Assembly: GCA_020832495.1 (NCBI GenBank)
Contig: JAFIEP010000062.1
Location: 1 to 64,000, forward strand
Direction of reading: 5' to 3'
DNA: 64,000 bases
Origin: Acidimicrobiia bacterium
Lineage (GTDB): Bacteria; Actinomycetota; Acidimicrobiia; Acidimicrobiales; Acidimicrobilacustridaceae
How positions within the stretch are numbered: position 1 is the first letter of the stretch; each line of letters opens with the position of its first letter. Below the pieces are notes generated by a model. The model was not told where the DNA came from. It ran no database searches and worked only from the letters and a program-made list of their open reading frames with translations. The translations under genes and the position numbers were made by a program. Shown piece after piece: positions 1 to 7,443 of the stretch.

Positions 1-177
1 ATTCGACCCCGGCGCCGCCGCGCACGAGGGACGTCGACCTCGACACGAGCCGTAGCCTGCACCTCGCCGGGTCCGACCTTGCGGCTCGTCCCACACCGTC
101 GCGGCCACCACCGCCGGATGGCGGTCACGGCGACGGCTACGCTGCGGCCAGCACGAGTCGACGAAGGGGACCCCGCC
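1..177. other. Window edge, no complete gene
   Basis: I see no complete gene here. Reading frame 2 of the plus strand is open from the edge to a TAG at about 53-55, so the 3' end of an upstream plus-strand gene may be present, but about 18 residues are too few to name it. A purine-rich stretch around 161-168 is the likely ribosome binding site of the gene that starts at 178. Confidence 0.3.
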
Positions 178-414
178 ATGAGCGTGACCGCCTACCTGCT
201 GATCCAGACCGACGTGGGCAAAGCCGCCGAAGTGGCCGAGGAGATCCGCACCATCTCGGGCATCGTGGCCGCCGACGACGTGACCGGACCCTACGACGTG
301 ATCGCCCGCGCCGAGAGCGAGACCCTCGACGACCTGGGCCGTATGGTGGTCAGCCGCGTGCAAATGGTGGCAGGCATCACTCGGACCACGACCTGTCCCG
401 TGGTCAACCTGTAG
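178..414 (+). CDS. Lrp/AsnC ligand-binding-domain protein (stand-alone RAM domain)
   Basis: The product is 78 residues and matches the C-terminal effector-binding (RAM) half of Lrp/AsnC regulators without the DNA-binding half. It runs from AYLLIQTDVG through a central GPYDVIA motif to a TRTTTCPVV ending, which is the usual beta-alpha-beta fold signature. Such stand-alone domains are common in actinobacteria and probably bind small ligands or pair with full-length regulators. I chose the ATG at 178 rather than the upstream ATG at 79, because the domain begins here and a GAAGGGGA ribosome-binding stretch lies just before it. It converges on the methyltransferase gene, which ends only 7 bases further on. 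Confidence 0.8.
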   Translation: MSVTAYLLIQTDVGKAAEVAEEIRTISGIVAADDVTGPYDVIARAESETLDDLGRMVVSRVQMVAGITRTTTCPVVNL

Positions 415-421
415 ACAACGA

Positions 422-1087
422 TCAGTCCGGCAGCTGTCGCCGGGCCACGACCCACGACCCGCCGTCGGCTTCCGACGCCATGCCGGCCCAGGCGTCGCCC
501 ATCGCCTCGACCACCCGCTCAGCCGGCAGGTAGATGGGCGTCCCTGCGCCACGCGAGTTCGCCCACACCACGACCCCGCCGGGCCGCAGCACACGCCGGA
601 GTTCCGCAGGGAACAGGAAGGCGTTGAGGAGCACCGCCGTGTCCACCGATGCGTCGGGCAAGGGCAAGTGGGCACCGTCGGCGAGCAGCCGCTGGCCGGG
701 CGCCGCCGGCGCCCGCGTCAGCATCTGCCAGGCGACGTCCACGCACAACAGCTCGTCAGCTCGCTCGGCCAGCCACGACGAGTGCCGTCCGGTACCCGAC
801 CCCACCTCGAGCAGGCGACCGGTACTCGGCACGTCACCTCGAAGCCAGGCGTCGGCCAGCACCCCCGTCGACGGGTTGCGGTGCCGTTCGTCCCACTCGG
901 GCGCCAAGTCATCGAAGAAGCTGGCCACCGCACGCCGCTCGGTCTCGGTCCACCGGGTGGCGTCGGCCACCACCGCCTCGGTCATGTGACGCATGGGATG
1001 GTCCACCACGTCGTCAGAGGGCGTCGGGGGCTCCGCACCCGTCGTCACCGGCGGCAGGTGGACAACCCGCGACGCCCCGCTCACCAT
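422..1087 (-). CDS. Class I SAM-dependent methyltransferase
   Basis: The protein has a Methyltransf_11-type Rossmann fold. It shows motif I (LLEVGSGTGRH), the acidic end of strand 2 (LLCVDVAWQML), an ADGAHLPLPDASVD motif and a RRVLRPGGVVVW post-motif. The substrate cannot be told from sequence. The start is uncertain. The ATG at 1087 overlaps the stop of the upstream membrane-protein gene, giving ATGGTGA and implying coupled translation (221 residues), while ATGs at 994 and 985 would remove a poorly conserved N-terminal tail of about 34 residues. No clear ribosome binding site separates these options. The gene is downstream of, and probably cotranscribed with, the membrane protein at 1081-1494. 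Confidence 0.75.
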   Translation of the reverse strand: MVSGASRVVHLPPVTTGAEPPTPSDDVVDHPMRHMTEAVVADATRWTETERRAVASFFDDLAPEWDERHRNPSTGVLADAWLRGDVPSTGRLLEVGSGTGRHSSWLAERADELLCVDVAWQMLTRAPAAPGQRLLADGAHLPLPDASVDTAVLLNAFLFPAELRRVLRPGGVVVWANSRGAGTPIYLPAERVVEAMGDAWAGMASEADGGSWVVARRQLPD

Positions 1088-1494
1088 TGCCGCGCCAGCG
1101 CTTCGAGGACCTGCTCGGTCGCTTCGGGTGGCTCGGTGACGTTCACCATCGATTGCAGGGCCAAGCCGGCGAGGAACAACCCGCCGAGGCCGAACAAGAG
1201 GTAACGGTGCGGTGCGAGCTGCTGGCGGTAGCTGTAGATGATGCCCACGGTGGCCATGGCGACGAACCCGTACACCATGTGCAGGTTGGCTACGTCGATC
1301 CCGTCGACGGCCACCATCCAGGTTCCGAGGCCCACCTGCACGAAGATGCTGGCTTGCGCAACGCCAATGGCCCACCACATGAGCCGATGGCGCAGTGGTT
1401 CGACCCAGTTGGCCGCCAACGCCCATGCCCCGGTTGCGGTGTTGGCACCCACCACCACCCAGGCCAGGACCTCGTGCAGGGCGCGGAGAGTCAC
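1081..1494 (-). CDS. Four-helix integral membrane protein, function unknown
   Basis: The protein is 137 residues with about four hydrophobic helices, at roughly 7-28, 38-62, 72-90 and 100-115. A short HEVLAWVVVGANTATG stretch at the N terminus and a HRYLLFGLGGLFLAGL stretch near the end are the recognisable patches. I do not recognise a family with a known function. It is the upstream partner of the methyltransferase, with which it shares an overlapping stop and start. Confidence 0.65.
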   Translation of the reverse strand: MTLRALHEVLAWVVVGANTATGAWALAANWVEPLRHRLMWWAIGVAQASIFVQVGLGTWMVAVDGIDVANLHMVYGFVAMATVGIIYSYRQQLAPHRYLLFGLGGLFLAGLALQSMVNVTEPPEATEQVLEALARQW

Positions 1495-1602
1495 GACAGC
1501 GGGTTCGGTCGGGAGTCAGCGCCTCGCGGACAGTGAAGCACGCCGACGGACGCCGAGCGGTGCCATACCCTCGGCTGTCGCCGAACCCTCACCGGGTACG
1601 CG

Positions 1603-2004
1603 TCAGGCACCCTTTCCATCCGAGCCCAGCACCGGCTCGTAGGACCACAGCTCTGCCGACATCGACAGCGGGGGCGCGCCCTGTCCGCCGTGCCCGCCGC
1701 CATGGCCGGCACCTTCTCCCCCGTGGCCAGCGCCCTCTCCCCCACCGTGCCCAGCAGGCGGGCCCTGATGGCCGTGTGCGAACGCAGGCGAGTTCACCCA
1801 CGCGTCGAAGCTGGCCTCATCACGCCAGCGGGTCACCACCAGCCACGTCGTGCGGTCATCGGTGGGCTTGAGGAGCTCGAAGCCCTCGAACCCCTCCTGG
1901 CCGTCGACGGCACCAGCTCGAGCGGCAAAGCGCTTGCCGAGCTCGTCACCGGCATCGGCGGGAACGGTGATGGCGTTGATCTTCACGATTGTCACGGGGA
2001 CCAT
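1603..2004 (-). CDS. ABM-fold (MhuD/HmoA-like) monooxygenase with a Gly/His-rich insertion
   Basis: The N-terminal half matches the antibiotic-biosynthesis-monooxygenase fold used by heme-degrading MhuD/HmoA-type enzymes: an INAITVPAD first strand, EGFEGFELLKP, and WLVVTRWRDEASFDAWVNSPAF. The final strand ELWSYEPV closes the fold. Between them, at roughly residues 77-115, lies an insertion made almost only of Gly, His, Glu and Ala with a repeated GHGGEGA-type unit. It could bind metal or heme, but that is inference. I chose the ATG at 2004 (133 residues) because the fold begins there; an upstream start at 2037 would add 11 residues. nrdR ends 38 bases upstream on the same strand. Confidence 0.75.
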   Translation of the reverse strand: MVPVTIVKINAITVPADAGDELGKRFAARAGAVDGQEGFEGFELLKPTDDRTTWLVVTRWRDEASFDAWVNSPAFAHGHQGPPAGHGGGEGAGHGGEGAGHGGGHGGQGAPPLSMSAELWSYEPVLGSDGKGA

Positions 2005-2042
2005 GCTGGCGCGAGCGCTGCCCGTGAGCAACACCACGGGCC

Positions 2043-2540
2043 TCAGCCAGGGCCGTCGGCCGGATCGCCGCCACTGTGGCGCTTGGGTTCGGTTGCCTTG
2101 GCCAGCAACACGATCTCGGCCTCGAAGTCGGCGGGGTCGTCGAACCCCTTGTAGACGCTGGCGAAGCGCACGTAGGCCACTTGGTCGAGGTCACGGAGCT
2201 TCTCGAGCACGGTGAGCCCGATTCGTTCGGAGGTGATGTCGCCTCCGACCAGGCGCATCTCCTCCTCGACCGCTGCGGCGACGTCGCCCAACTGCAGTTG
2301 GCTGATCGGCCGACCCTTACCGGCCAACGCCAGACCTGCTTCGATCTTGGCCCGGTCGAAGGGGACCCGGTCGCCGGAACGCTTGACCACCATGAGCGGT
2401 GCGGTCTCCAACCGCTCGAAGGTGGTGAAACGGTGGCCGCAGGCGAGGCACTCGCGTCGCCGACGGATGGCCAGGCCGTCGTCGGCCGTGCGCGAATCCA
2501 CCACCTTGTCGTCGAGACCAGTACACACGGGGCAGCGCAC
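2043..2540 (-). CDS. nrdR: NrdR, transcriptional repressor of ribonucleotide reductase genes
   Basis: NrdR senses ATP/dATP through an ATP-cone and represses nrd genes at NrdR boxes. The protein begins with RCPVC and has a four-cysteine zinc ribbon (C3, C6, C31, C34), then the ATP-cone (about 46-136, with VVKRSGDRVPFDRAKI and VAYVRFASVYKGF). At 165 residues it is slightly longer than the usual 150, because of an acidic and Gly-rich tail. The start is the GTG at 2540, since every NrdR starts one residue before the first CPxC; the longer in-frame extension runs into the upstream LysM gene. The order lexA, LysM protein, nrdR is as in mycobacteria. Confidence 0.95.
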   Translation of the reverse strand: MRCPVCTGLDDKVVDSRTADDGLAIRRRRECLACGHRFTTFERLETAPLMVVKRSGDRVPFDRAKIEAGLALAGKGRPISQLQLGDVAAAVEEEMRLVGGDITSERIGLTVLEKLRDLDQVAYVRFASVYKGFDDPADFEAEIVLLAKATEPKRHSGGDPADGPG

Positions 2541-2634
2541 GTCGCCGACGCTACTGCCCAGCGACAGGTCGGCCCGACCGCGTACCAGACGAAGTCGCCG
2601 CTCGGAGCCGGCGGCGGGGTGGCGGCGGCGCTCC

Positions 2635-3183
2635 TCAGCGATCGAGGCCATCGAGGGAGATCCGTTGTCCGGGCTGCAGTTCAGCACCACCGAGCCGTCG
2701 TGAGAGTTCGTCGACGATGGGCCGAGGATCGCTGTCCGGGGCGACCGTGGCGGCAATGGACCACAGCGAGTCGCCAGGACGGACGATCCAGATCTGCGTT
2801 GTCCCGTCGGCGACGGCTACGGCACCGACACGGTCGGTCCCGCTTGCCGACGGTGCGGTTGTTGCAACGACCGAAGGAGCGGCGTGGTCGACACCGGACG
2901 ACTGCACCACCTCGACGCTCGAGGCAGACAGCACGCCGCCGGCCAGGCTGACGGCGGCGGCCCCACCGACCACCGTCAACAAGGCCATGAGCAGTCCCAC
3001 CGCCACCGCCGAGGAGGTGAACGGACGCCGGGCCGCAGCGCACCGGCCGGTAGGCCGCGCCGCCCGGTCTCGGTGAGCCGACGGCCCACGCTGATGCTCC
3101 GAGGGAGCGGCAGGGCGCAACCGGGAGTCGTCGGGGTGCTGGTGGCGTGGGTGGTGGATGGGTGCGATGAGTACGGCTGCCAT
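2635..3183 (-). CDS. LysM-domain membrane protein, probable SOS-induced cell-division suppressor
   Basis: The protein is 182 residues. It has a basic, His/Pro/Arg-rich cytoplasmic N terminus, one transmembrane helix at about 58-80, a Ser/Val-rich linker and a C-terminal LysM domain (about 133-178, beginning IWIVRPGDSLWSIA). This architecture and its place divergent from lexA match Rv2719c/ChiZ of M. tuberculosis and functionally equivalent YneA/DivS-type proteins, which halt division during the SOS response; the role here is inferred from that synteny. The ATG at 3183 has a perfect AGGAGG 8 bases upstream, so I prefer it to the longer in-frame ATG-type start at 3288, which would lie inside a LexA box. 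Confidence 0.85.
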   Translation of the reverse strand: MAAVLIAPIHHPRHQHPDDSRLRPAAPSEHQRGPSAHRDRAARPTGRCAAARRPFTSSAVAVGLLMALLTVVGGAAAVSLAGGVLSASSVEVVQSSGVDHAAPSVVATTAPSASGTDRVGAVAVADGTTQIWIVRPGDSLWSIAATVAPDSDPRPIVDELSRRLGGAELQPGQRISLDGLDR

Positions 3184-3287
3184 GACGACATCCTCCTGAG
3201 GGGGTGTGACACGTTCGAGCGACTGGGTGCCGGCGGAGGCATCTCGCTGTGGGAGCGGAGCGACATTTCCCTCGACCGTCGAGACCA

Positions 3288-3301
3288 CGAACAGTTGTTC
3301 G
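3288..3301. promoter_or_regulatory. SOS box 1 (LexA operator)
   Basis: The site CGAACAGTTGTTCG matches the actinobacterial LexA operator. Its symmetry extends outward, with CCACGAACA and TGTTCGTGG arms over 3285-3304. It is the operator closest to the LysM gene. Confidence 0.9.
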
Positions 3302-3320
3302 TGGGACCGTCATCCAATCA

Positions 3321-3334
3321 CGAACAGTCGTTCG
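3321..3334. promoter_or_regulatory. SOS box 2 (LexA operator)
   Basis: The site CGAACAGTCGTTCG departs from perfect arm symmetry at one position. It lies mid-way in the divergent intergenic region. Confidence 0.85.
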
Positions 3335-3349
3335 ACGTCAAGCAATTGA

Positions 3350-3363
3350 CGAACAGGTGTTTG
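3350..3363. promoter_or_regulatory. SOS box 3 (LexA operator)
   Basis: The site CGAACAGGTGTTTG has one mismatch in the right arm. It overlaps the start of the proposed lexA -35 element, so LexA bound here would exclude RNA polymerase. Confidence 0.75.
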
Positions 3364-3389
3364 CATCCCCCACCGCGCCCGGATAGTCT
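3361..3389 (+). promoter_or_regulatory. Probable lexA promoter
   Basis: A TTGCAT -35 element (3361-3366) and a TAGTCT -10 element (3384-3389) are spaced by 17 bases. SOS box 3 overlaps the -35 and SOS box 4 starts 2 bases after the -10. This arrangement fits tight LexA autoregulation. The -10 matches the consensus only moderately, so the promoter is a prediction. Confidence 0.55.
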
Positions 3390-3390
3390 G

Positions 3391-3404
3391 CGAACATCTG
3401 TTCG
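3391..3404. promoter_or_regulatory. SOS box 4 (LexA operator)
   Basis: The site CGAACATCTGTTCG has perfect six-base arms. It lies at the expected transcription start of lexA. Confidence 0.9.
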
Positions 3405-3476
3405 TCACCGTGGTCCGATTCACCGGACGCACCCGAGATCCACGAACAGCCTGCCCACCGCACGACGGGAGACCCC

Positions 3477-4109
3477 ATGGCATCCACCACCCTCACCGCC
3501 CGCCAACTGGAGATCCTCCAGTTCATCGACCAGACCACCCGAGACCGCGGTTATCCCCCGTCGGTCCGCGAGATTGGTGAGGCCGTCGGCCTCACCTCCC
3601 CTTCGACGGTCCACTCTCACCTGGCCACGCTCGAGCGGCTGAAGTTCCTGCGCCGCGATCCGACCAAGCCGCGCGCCATCGAGGTTCGCTACGACCCGAA
3701 CTCCGGTGCGGCCTTCGACCGACGGCCGGTGCGACACATCCCACTCGTCGGCGACGTGGCCGCCGGCACCGACGTGCTCGCCGCCGAGAACGTCGAGGAG
3801 CTCTACCCTCTCCCGGCGGACATCACCGGTGACGGCGAGCTGTTCATGCTCCGCGTGCGCGGCGACTCCATGATCGAGGCCGGCATTCTCGACGGCGACT
3901 TCGTGGTGGTCCGCTCGCAGACCACCGCAAAGACCGGTGACATCGTGGTGGCCGGCATCCCCGGCGAGGAAGCAACGGTGAAGACCTACCGGCCGAGCGA
4001 CGACGTCATCGTCCTCGAGCCGGCCAACGCCGCGCTCGAACCGATGCGGTTCGACCCGGGCGATGTCACGCTCTTCGGCAAGGTCGTCACCGTGATGCGT
4101 CGCCTCTGA
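3477..4109 (+). CDS. lexA: LexA, SOS-response repressor and autoprotease
   Basis: The protein is 210 residues. It has an N-terminal winged helix (about 1-70, with ARQLEILQFI and YPPSVREIGEAVGL), the Ala-Gly self-cleavage site (VAAG, A96-G97) and a C-terminal S24 peptidase domain with the Ser131 (GDSMIEAGI) and Lys169 (EATVKTY) dyad. On DNA damage, RecA filaments trigger cleavage and derepress SOS genes. Four LexA boxes lie in its upstream region, so autoregulation is expected. It is divergent from the LysM/nrdR pair and convergent with the peroxiredoxin gene, with a strong hairpin between. Confidence 0.97.
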   Translation: MASTTLTARQLEILQFIDQTTRDRGYPPSVREIGEAVGLTSPSTVHSHLATLERLKFLRRDPTKPRAIEVRYDPNSGAAFDRRPVRHIPLVGDVAAGTDVLAAENVEELYPLPADITGDGELFMLRVRGDSMIEAGILDGDFVVVRSQTTAKTGDIVVAGIPGEEATVKTYRPSDDVIVLEPANAALEPMRFDPGDVTLFGKVVTVMRRL

Positions 4110-4121
4110 ACTCGCCAGTAT

Positions 4122-4161
4122 CCGTGAGCGGGGGCCGACCAGCGTCGGCCCCTGCTCACGG
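4122..4161. terminator. Bidirectional terminator between lexA and the peroxiredoxin gene
   Basis: This is an 18-bp stem (4122-4139 with 4144-4161) with a four-base CAGC loop and a single G-T pair. It sits between two convergent stop codons (4109 and 4221). There is no T-tract on either side, which is common in high-G+C actinobacteria. It most likely ends transcription from both directions. Confidence 0.75.
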
Positions 4162-4220
4162 GCACCGCCAGCGGACGTCTGCCCCTCGCACTTGGGCTCG
4201 CGCAGCAGTCCGACCGAGTG

Positions 4221-4685
4221 CTATGGCAACTTGGCAATGGCCTCGGCGTAACGGCTCTTGTCGCGCGCAGTCCCGAGGTCGGGACTCTCGAAGCTGTCGA
4301 CGATCACGCCTTCGGTGTTGATGACGAACGTGCCTCGGTTGGCGCACCCCAGCGCCTCGTTGAACACGCCGTACGCCTTGGCCACCTCGCCGTGGGGCCA
4401 AAAGTCGGAGAGCACCGGGAAGGTGAAGCCCTGTTCCTCAGCCCACTTCTTCTGCGCGAACGGTGAATCGCAGGACACGGCGAGCACCTGCACGCCGGCG
4501 TTCTCGAACTCCGAGTAGTCGTCGCGCAACCGGCACAGCTCGCCTTCACACACGCCGGTGAAGGTGAACGGGTAGAACACGATGGCCACCGACGACGTGC
4601 CCCGGTAGGCGGACAGCGACACCTCGCTGCCGCTCTGGTCCTTCAGTTCGAAATCCGGAGCTTCCTGACCGATCTCGATCGCCAT
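4221..4685 (-). CDS. AhpE-like peroxiredoxin
   Basis: The product is a 154-residue AhpC/TSA-fold thiol peroxidase, close in layout to mycobacterial AhpE, that reduces hydroperoxides in the cytoplasm. The peroxidatic cysteine is C46 in the PFTFTGVC motif, followed by a second cysteine at C51. The LAVSCDSPFAQKKWA and SDFWPHGEVAKAYGV motifs are typical of the family. The ATG at 4685 is preceded by AGGAGG, so I rejected the longer form that starts at 4721. About 200 bases separate it from dapE upstream, so it may have its own promoter. Confidence 0.9.
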   Translation of the reverse strand: MAIEIGQEAPDFELKDQSGSEVSLSAYRGTSSVAIVFYPFTFTGVCEGELCRLRDDYSEFENAGVQVLAVSCDSPFAQKKWAEEQGFTFPVLSDFWPHGEVAKAYGVFNEALGCANRGTFVINTEGVIVDSFESPDLGTARDKSRYAEAIAKLP

Positions 4686-4891
4686 CTCGTCCTCCTGGTG
4701 TCGCTCGGCGGCGCGGACCATCCACGCCCCTGCGACTCAGGCGCATGCTATCGGCGCGAACCCGCACCCGGGCCGGGACCATCTGCCGAGGGCAGCCACC
4801 ACCGGCCCAGGCGCCGGCCCAGGTGGTCGTGGCCAGACGGTGGTCCGCAGGCACCCGAGGACGGCGTCCCCCGGAGCGGGTCGCCTCCGCT

Positions 4892-5977
4892 TCAGGCGAC
4901 GTCGGTGGTGAGGAGCCGTTCGAGCGCCTGGCCGACCCGCTCGAGCGGCGGACGGTCCAGGTACTCCCCGGCGGTGTGCGCCAGGGTGGCGTCGCCGGGG
5001 CCGAAGTTCACCGCCGGCATGCCCATCGAGGCGAAGCGGGCCACATCGGTCCACCCCAGCTTGGCTCGCACCTCGAGGCCGTTGTCGTTCACGAGGGACC
5101 GCAACAGCGGATGGTCGAGGCCCGGTCGGGCGGCAGGCGCCATATCCACCACTTCCACCTCGTCGTCGGCATCGAGCGTCGGATCGAGCAACTCCCGGAC
5201 GTGTGCCTCGGCGTCGGCGGGTGAACGGTCGGGGGCGAACCGGTGATTGATCGTCACCACCGCCTCGTCGGGCACCACGTTGCCGGCGACACCACCCTCG
5301 ATGGCCACCACCTGTAGCGCCTCGCGGAATTCGCAGCCGTCGATGAGCGGCCGCCGTTCGGTGTAGGTGGCGATGTCGTTGACGAGGCGTCCCGCCCGGT
5401 GGATGGCGTTGCGACCCATCCAGGGCCGCGCTGTGTGTGCGCGAGCGCCTCGCAGCACCACGCGCAGGCGCATGGTGCCCTGACACCCGGCCTCCACGGC
5501 TGCGTCGGTGGGTTCGCCGAGGATGGCGGCGTCGCCCTCGAGCAGGTCGGGACGCTCCTCGAGCAGCTCGACCAGGCCGCTGTGGCGGGCCGCCACCTCC
5601 TCGCGGGCGTAGAACACGTAGGTGACGTCGCACGTCGGTTCAACGACGTGACGGGCCAGGTCGACCATGACCGCCAACCCGCCCTTCATGTCGCTCGCAC
5701 CCACTCCGGACAGGCGATCACCCACCACCTTGGCTCGTTCGTCGCCCGGGTGCGGCGGCACCGTGTCGGTGTGGCCGGCCAGCACCAGCCGGTGAGGCCG
5801 GCCCAGCTGGGTGCGAGCCACCAGGTTGTCACCCACCCGGTCCACCGACAGATGTGCCAACGACCGCAGTTCGGCCTCGAGCACCTCGACGAGCGCGGCC
5901 TCCTCGAAGCTCACCGACGGCACGTCGACGAGCGCGGCGGTCAACGCCAACAGGTCGCCCTCGGGCAGCGATCCCAC
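4892..5977 (-). CDS. dapE: DapE, succinyl-diaminopimelate desuccinylase
   Basis: This M20-family zinc peptidase (361 residues) hydrolyses N-succinyl-L,L-diaminopimelate in the DAP/lysine pathway. Metal ligands are visible at H69 (AGHTDTVPP), D96 (GASDMKGG) and E127 (YAREEV), with a late His in LAHTAGEY. It belongs to the shorter actinobacterial DapE type. Its start is 7 bases downstream of the dapD stop, so both are cotranscribed. Without dapD and dapC next to it, a general M20 deacylase would be the alternative. Confidence 0.92.
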   Translation of the reverse strand: MGSLPEGDLLALTAALVDVPSVSFEEAALVEVLEAELRSLAHLSVDRVGDNLVARTQLGRPHRLVLAGHTDTVPPHPGDERAKVVGDRLSGVGASDMKGGLAVMVDLARHVVEPTCDVTYVFYAREEVAARHSGLVELLEERPDLLEGDAAILGEPTDAAVEAGCQGTMRLRVVLRGARAHTARPWMGRNAIHRAGRLVNDIATYTERRPLIDGCEFREALQVVAIEGGVAGNVVPDEAVVTINHRFAPDRSPADAEAHVRELLDPTLDADDEVEVVDMAPAARPGLDHPLLRSLVNDNGLEVRAKLGWTDVARFASMGMPAVNFGPGDATLAHTAGEYLDRPPLERVGQALERLLTTDVA

Positions 5978-5984
5978 GGCGGGC

Positions 5985-6806
5985 TCAGGTGGCTGCGCCG
6001 TGGTCGCGCAGCACCTGGTTGAGCGCCGACTTGTCGTGCCGCTCGCCGGCCTCGAGGCGCTTCACGACGAGCACGCAAGGGAGCCCGAACGTGCCGCCCG
6101 GGAATTCGCGGGCACGGGTACCGGCCACGGCCACGCACCACGACGGCACCTTGCCTCGCCCGAGTTCCTCGCCGGTGGCGGCGTCGATGACCGGGATCGA
6201 CCCCGTGAGTACACACCCGGCGCCGAGCACCACCCCGTCACCGACGTGCGCTCCTTCGGCCACGATGCAGCGACTCCCGATGAGACAGTCGTCGCCCACC
6301 ACCACGGGGGCGGCGTTGGGTGGTTCGAGCACTCCCCCGATGCCGACGCCGCCCGACAGGTGGGTGTTGGCGCCGATCTGCGCGCACGAACCGACCGTGG
6401 CCCAGGTGTCGACCATGGTGTTGGCCCCCACCCGCGCCCCGATGTTCACATACGACGGCATCATCACCACACCCCGGTCGAGGAACGACCCGAACCGAGC
6501 CGAGGCGCCGGGCACCACTCGCACACCGTGGGCGGCGTAGTCCGACTTGAGGGGGATCTTGTCGGCATACTCGAACGGGCCCAGCTCGATGGTGGCCATC
6601 TGCGAGCGGCGGAAGTACAGCAGGATCGCCTGCTTCAGCCACTGGTGGACGACGACGTCGCCGTCGCGCACCTCGGCCACCCGTTCGGTTCCCTCGTCGA
6701 GGGCGGTGATCGCTTCGGTGACCGTGTGGTCGACGTCGGCGTCGCCGGGGTCGAGGTCGTCACGGCGTTCCCACAGCGCTTCGATGCGTGCCTTCAGATC
6801 AGCCAT
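5985..6806 (-). CDS. dapD: DapD, tetrahydrodipicolinate N-succinyltransferase
   Basis: DapD transfers succinyl from succinyl-CoA to tetrahydrodipicolinate, which commits the pathway to the succinylase branch. The 273-residue protein has the helical N-terminal domain and then a left-handed beta-helix with hexapeptide repeats (about 105-225; PSYVNIGARVGANTMVDTWA, GSCAQIGANTHLSGGVGIGG). Its length and layout are those of the E. coli type, not of the longer mycobacterial DapD. The ATG at 6806 overlaps the stop of the upstream membrane-protein gene by 8 bases, so translation is coupled. Confidence 0.95.
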   Translation of the reverse strand: MADLKARIEALWERRDDLDPGDADVDHTVTEAITALDEGTERVAEVRDGDVVVHQWLKQAILLYFRRSQMATIELGPFEYADKIPLKSDYAAHGVRVVPGASARFGSFLDRGVVMMPSYVNIGARVGANTMVDTWATVGSCAQIGANTHLSGGVGIGGVLEPPNAAPVVVGDDCLIGSRCIVAEGAHVGDGVVLGAGCVLTGSIPVIDAATGEELGRGKVPSWCVAVAGTRAREFPGGTFGLPCVLVVKRLEAGERHDKSALNQVLRDHGAAT

Positions 6807-7437
6807 GGTCGCCGACGCTACCGGATCGTGACCGGCTGGCCCCAGGCCGGCTGACGAGCAGTAGACCACCACCGATGAGCAGCGGTGCGGCCACCAGCAC
6901 CAGCGCTCCCGTGGGGCTCCCCCACCAGGTGGCGCCGGCACTGCGAGCCACGGCGACGGTGACGGTGTCCATGCCGTTCGAGCGACTGTCGGAGATCGGT
7001 CTGACCCGCACGATGTAGTCGCCGTCCTGGTCGATCCACACGCGGGCCACGGCCCGCCCGTCGTACCGCCACCACCGGTAGGTGGGCACCTCGGGCGACG
7101 TCGCCGGTTCGTCGAGCGCTTCGATGCGCATCTCGGCCTCGCTCGAGCCCACGGCGAACCCGCTCACCGACAGCCGCGGGGGCCCCAACCCTTCCGAGGC
7201 ACCGTCGTACTCCTCGAAGATCACGTATGAGCCGGCGTCGAGCGTCACCCGACGGTTGGACTCCGAGGCGGTGAACCGCTCGTGGCCCGTCGGGGCCAGA
7301 CCAGCCACCCACACCACCAGCCCGACGATGGCCGTGGCCACCAGGAGTGCGGCGGCCCAGCGGGTCGTCCGGGCGCGGGTCCAGCGCCGTGGCGGTACGG
7401 GAACGAGCGGGGGAGTGAGCGATCCCGGGGTCAGCAC
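6799..7437 (-). CDS. Two-helix membrane protein between dapC and dapD, unknown function
   Basis: The protein is 212 residues with a helix at about 27-47 near the N terminus and another at about 178-200. Between them lies an extracellular domain of about 130 residues rich in beta-strand patches (for example AGSYVIFEEYDG and DQDGDYIVRVRP), resembling a small beta-sandwich. The tail is basic and Ser/Arg-rich. I do not recognise the family. The start is a GTG 6 bases after the dapC stop, and the stop overlaps the dapD start, so it is expressed with the DAP genes. Confidence 0.7.
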   Translation of the reverse strand: MLTPGSLTPPLVPVPPRRWTRARTTRWAAALLVATAIVGLVVWVAGLAPTGHERFTASESNRRVTLDAGSYVIFEEYDGASEGLGPPRLSVSGFAVGSSEAEMRIEALDEPATSPEVPTYRWWRYDGRAVARVWIDQDGDYIVRVRPISDSRSNGMDTVTVAVARSAGATWWGSPTGALVLVAAPLLIGGGLLLVSRPGASRSRSGSVGDHG

Positions 7438-7443
7438 GAACGC

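Noticed and set aside
422-1426. A 334-residue form of the methyltransferase
   Set aside because: The extra N-terminal part lies inside the overlapping membrane-protein gene and is Arg/Pro-rich shadow sequence.
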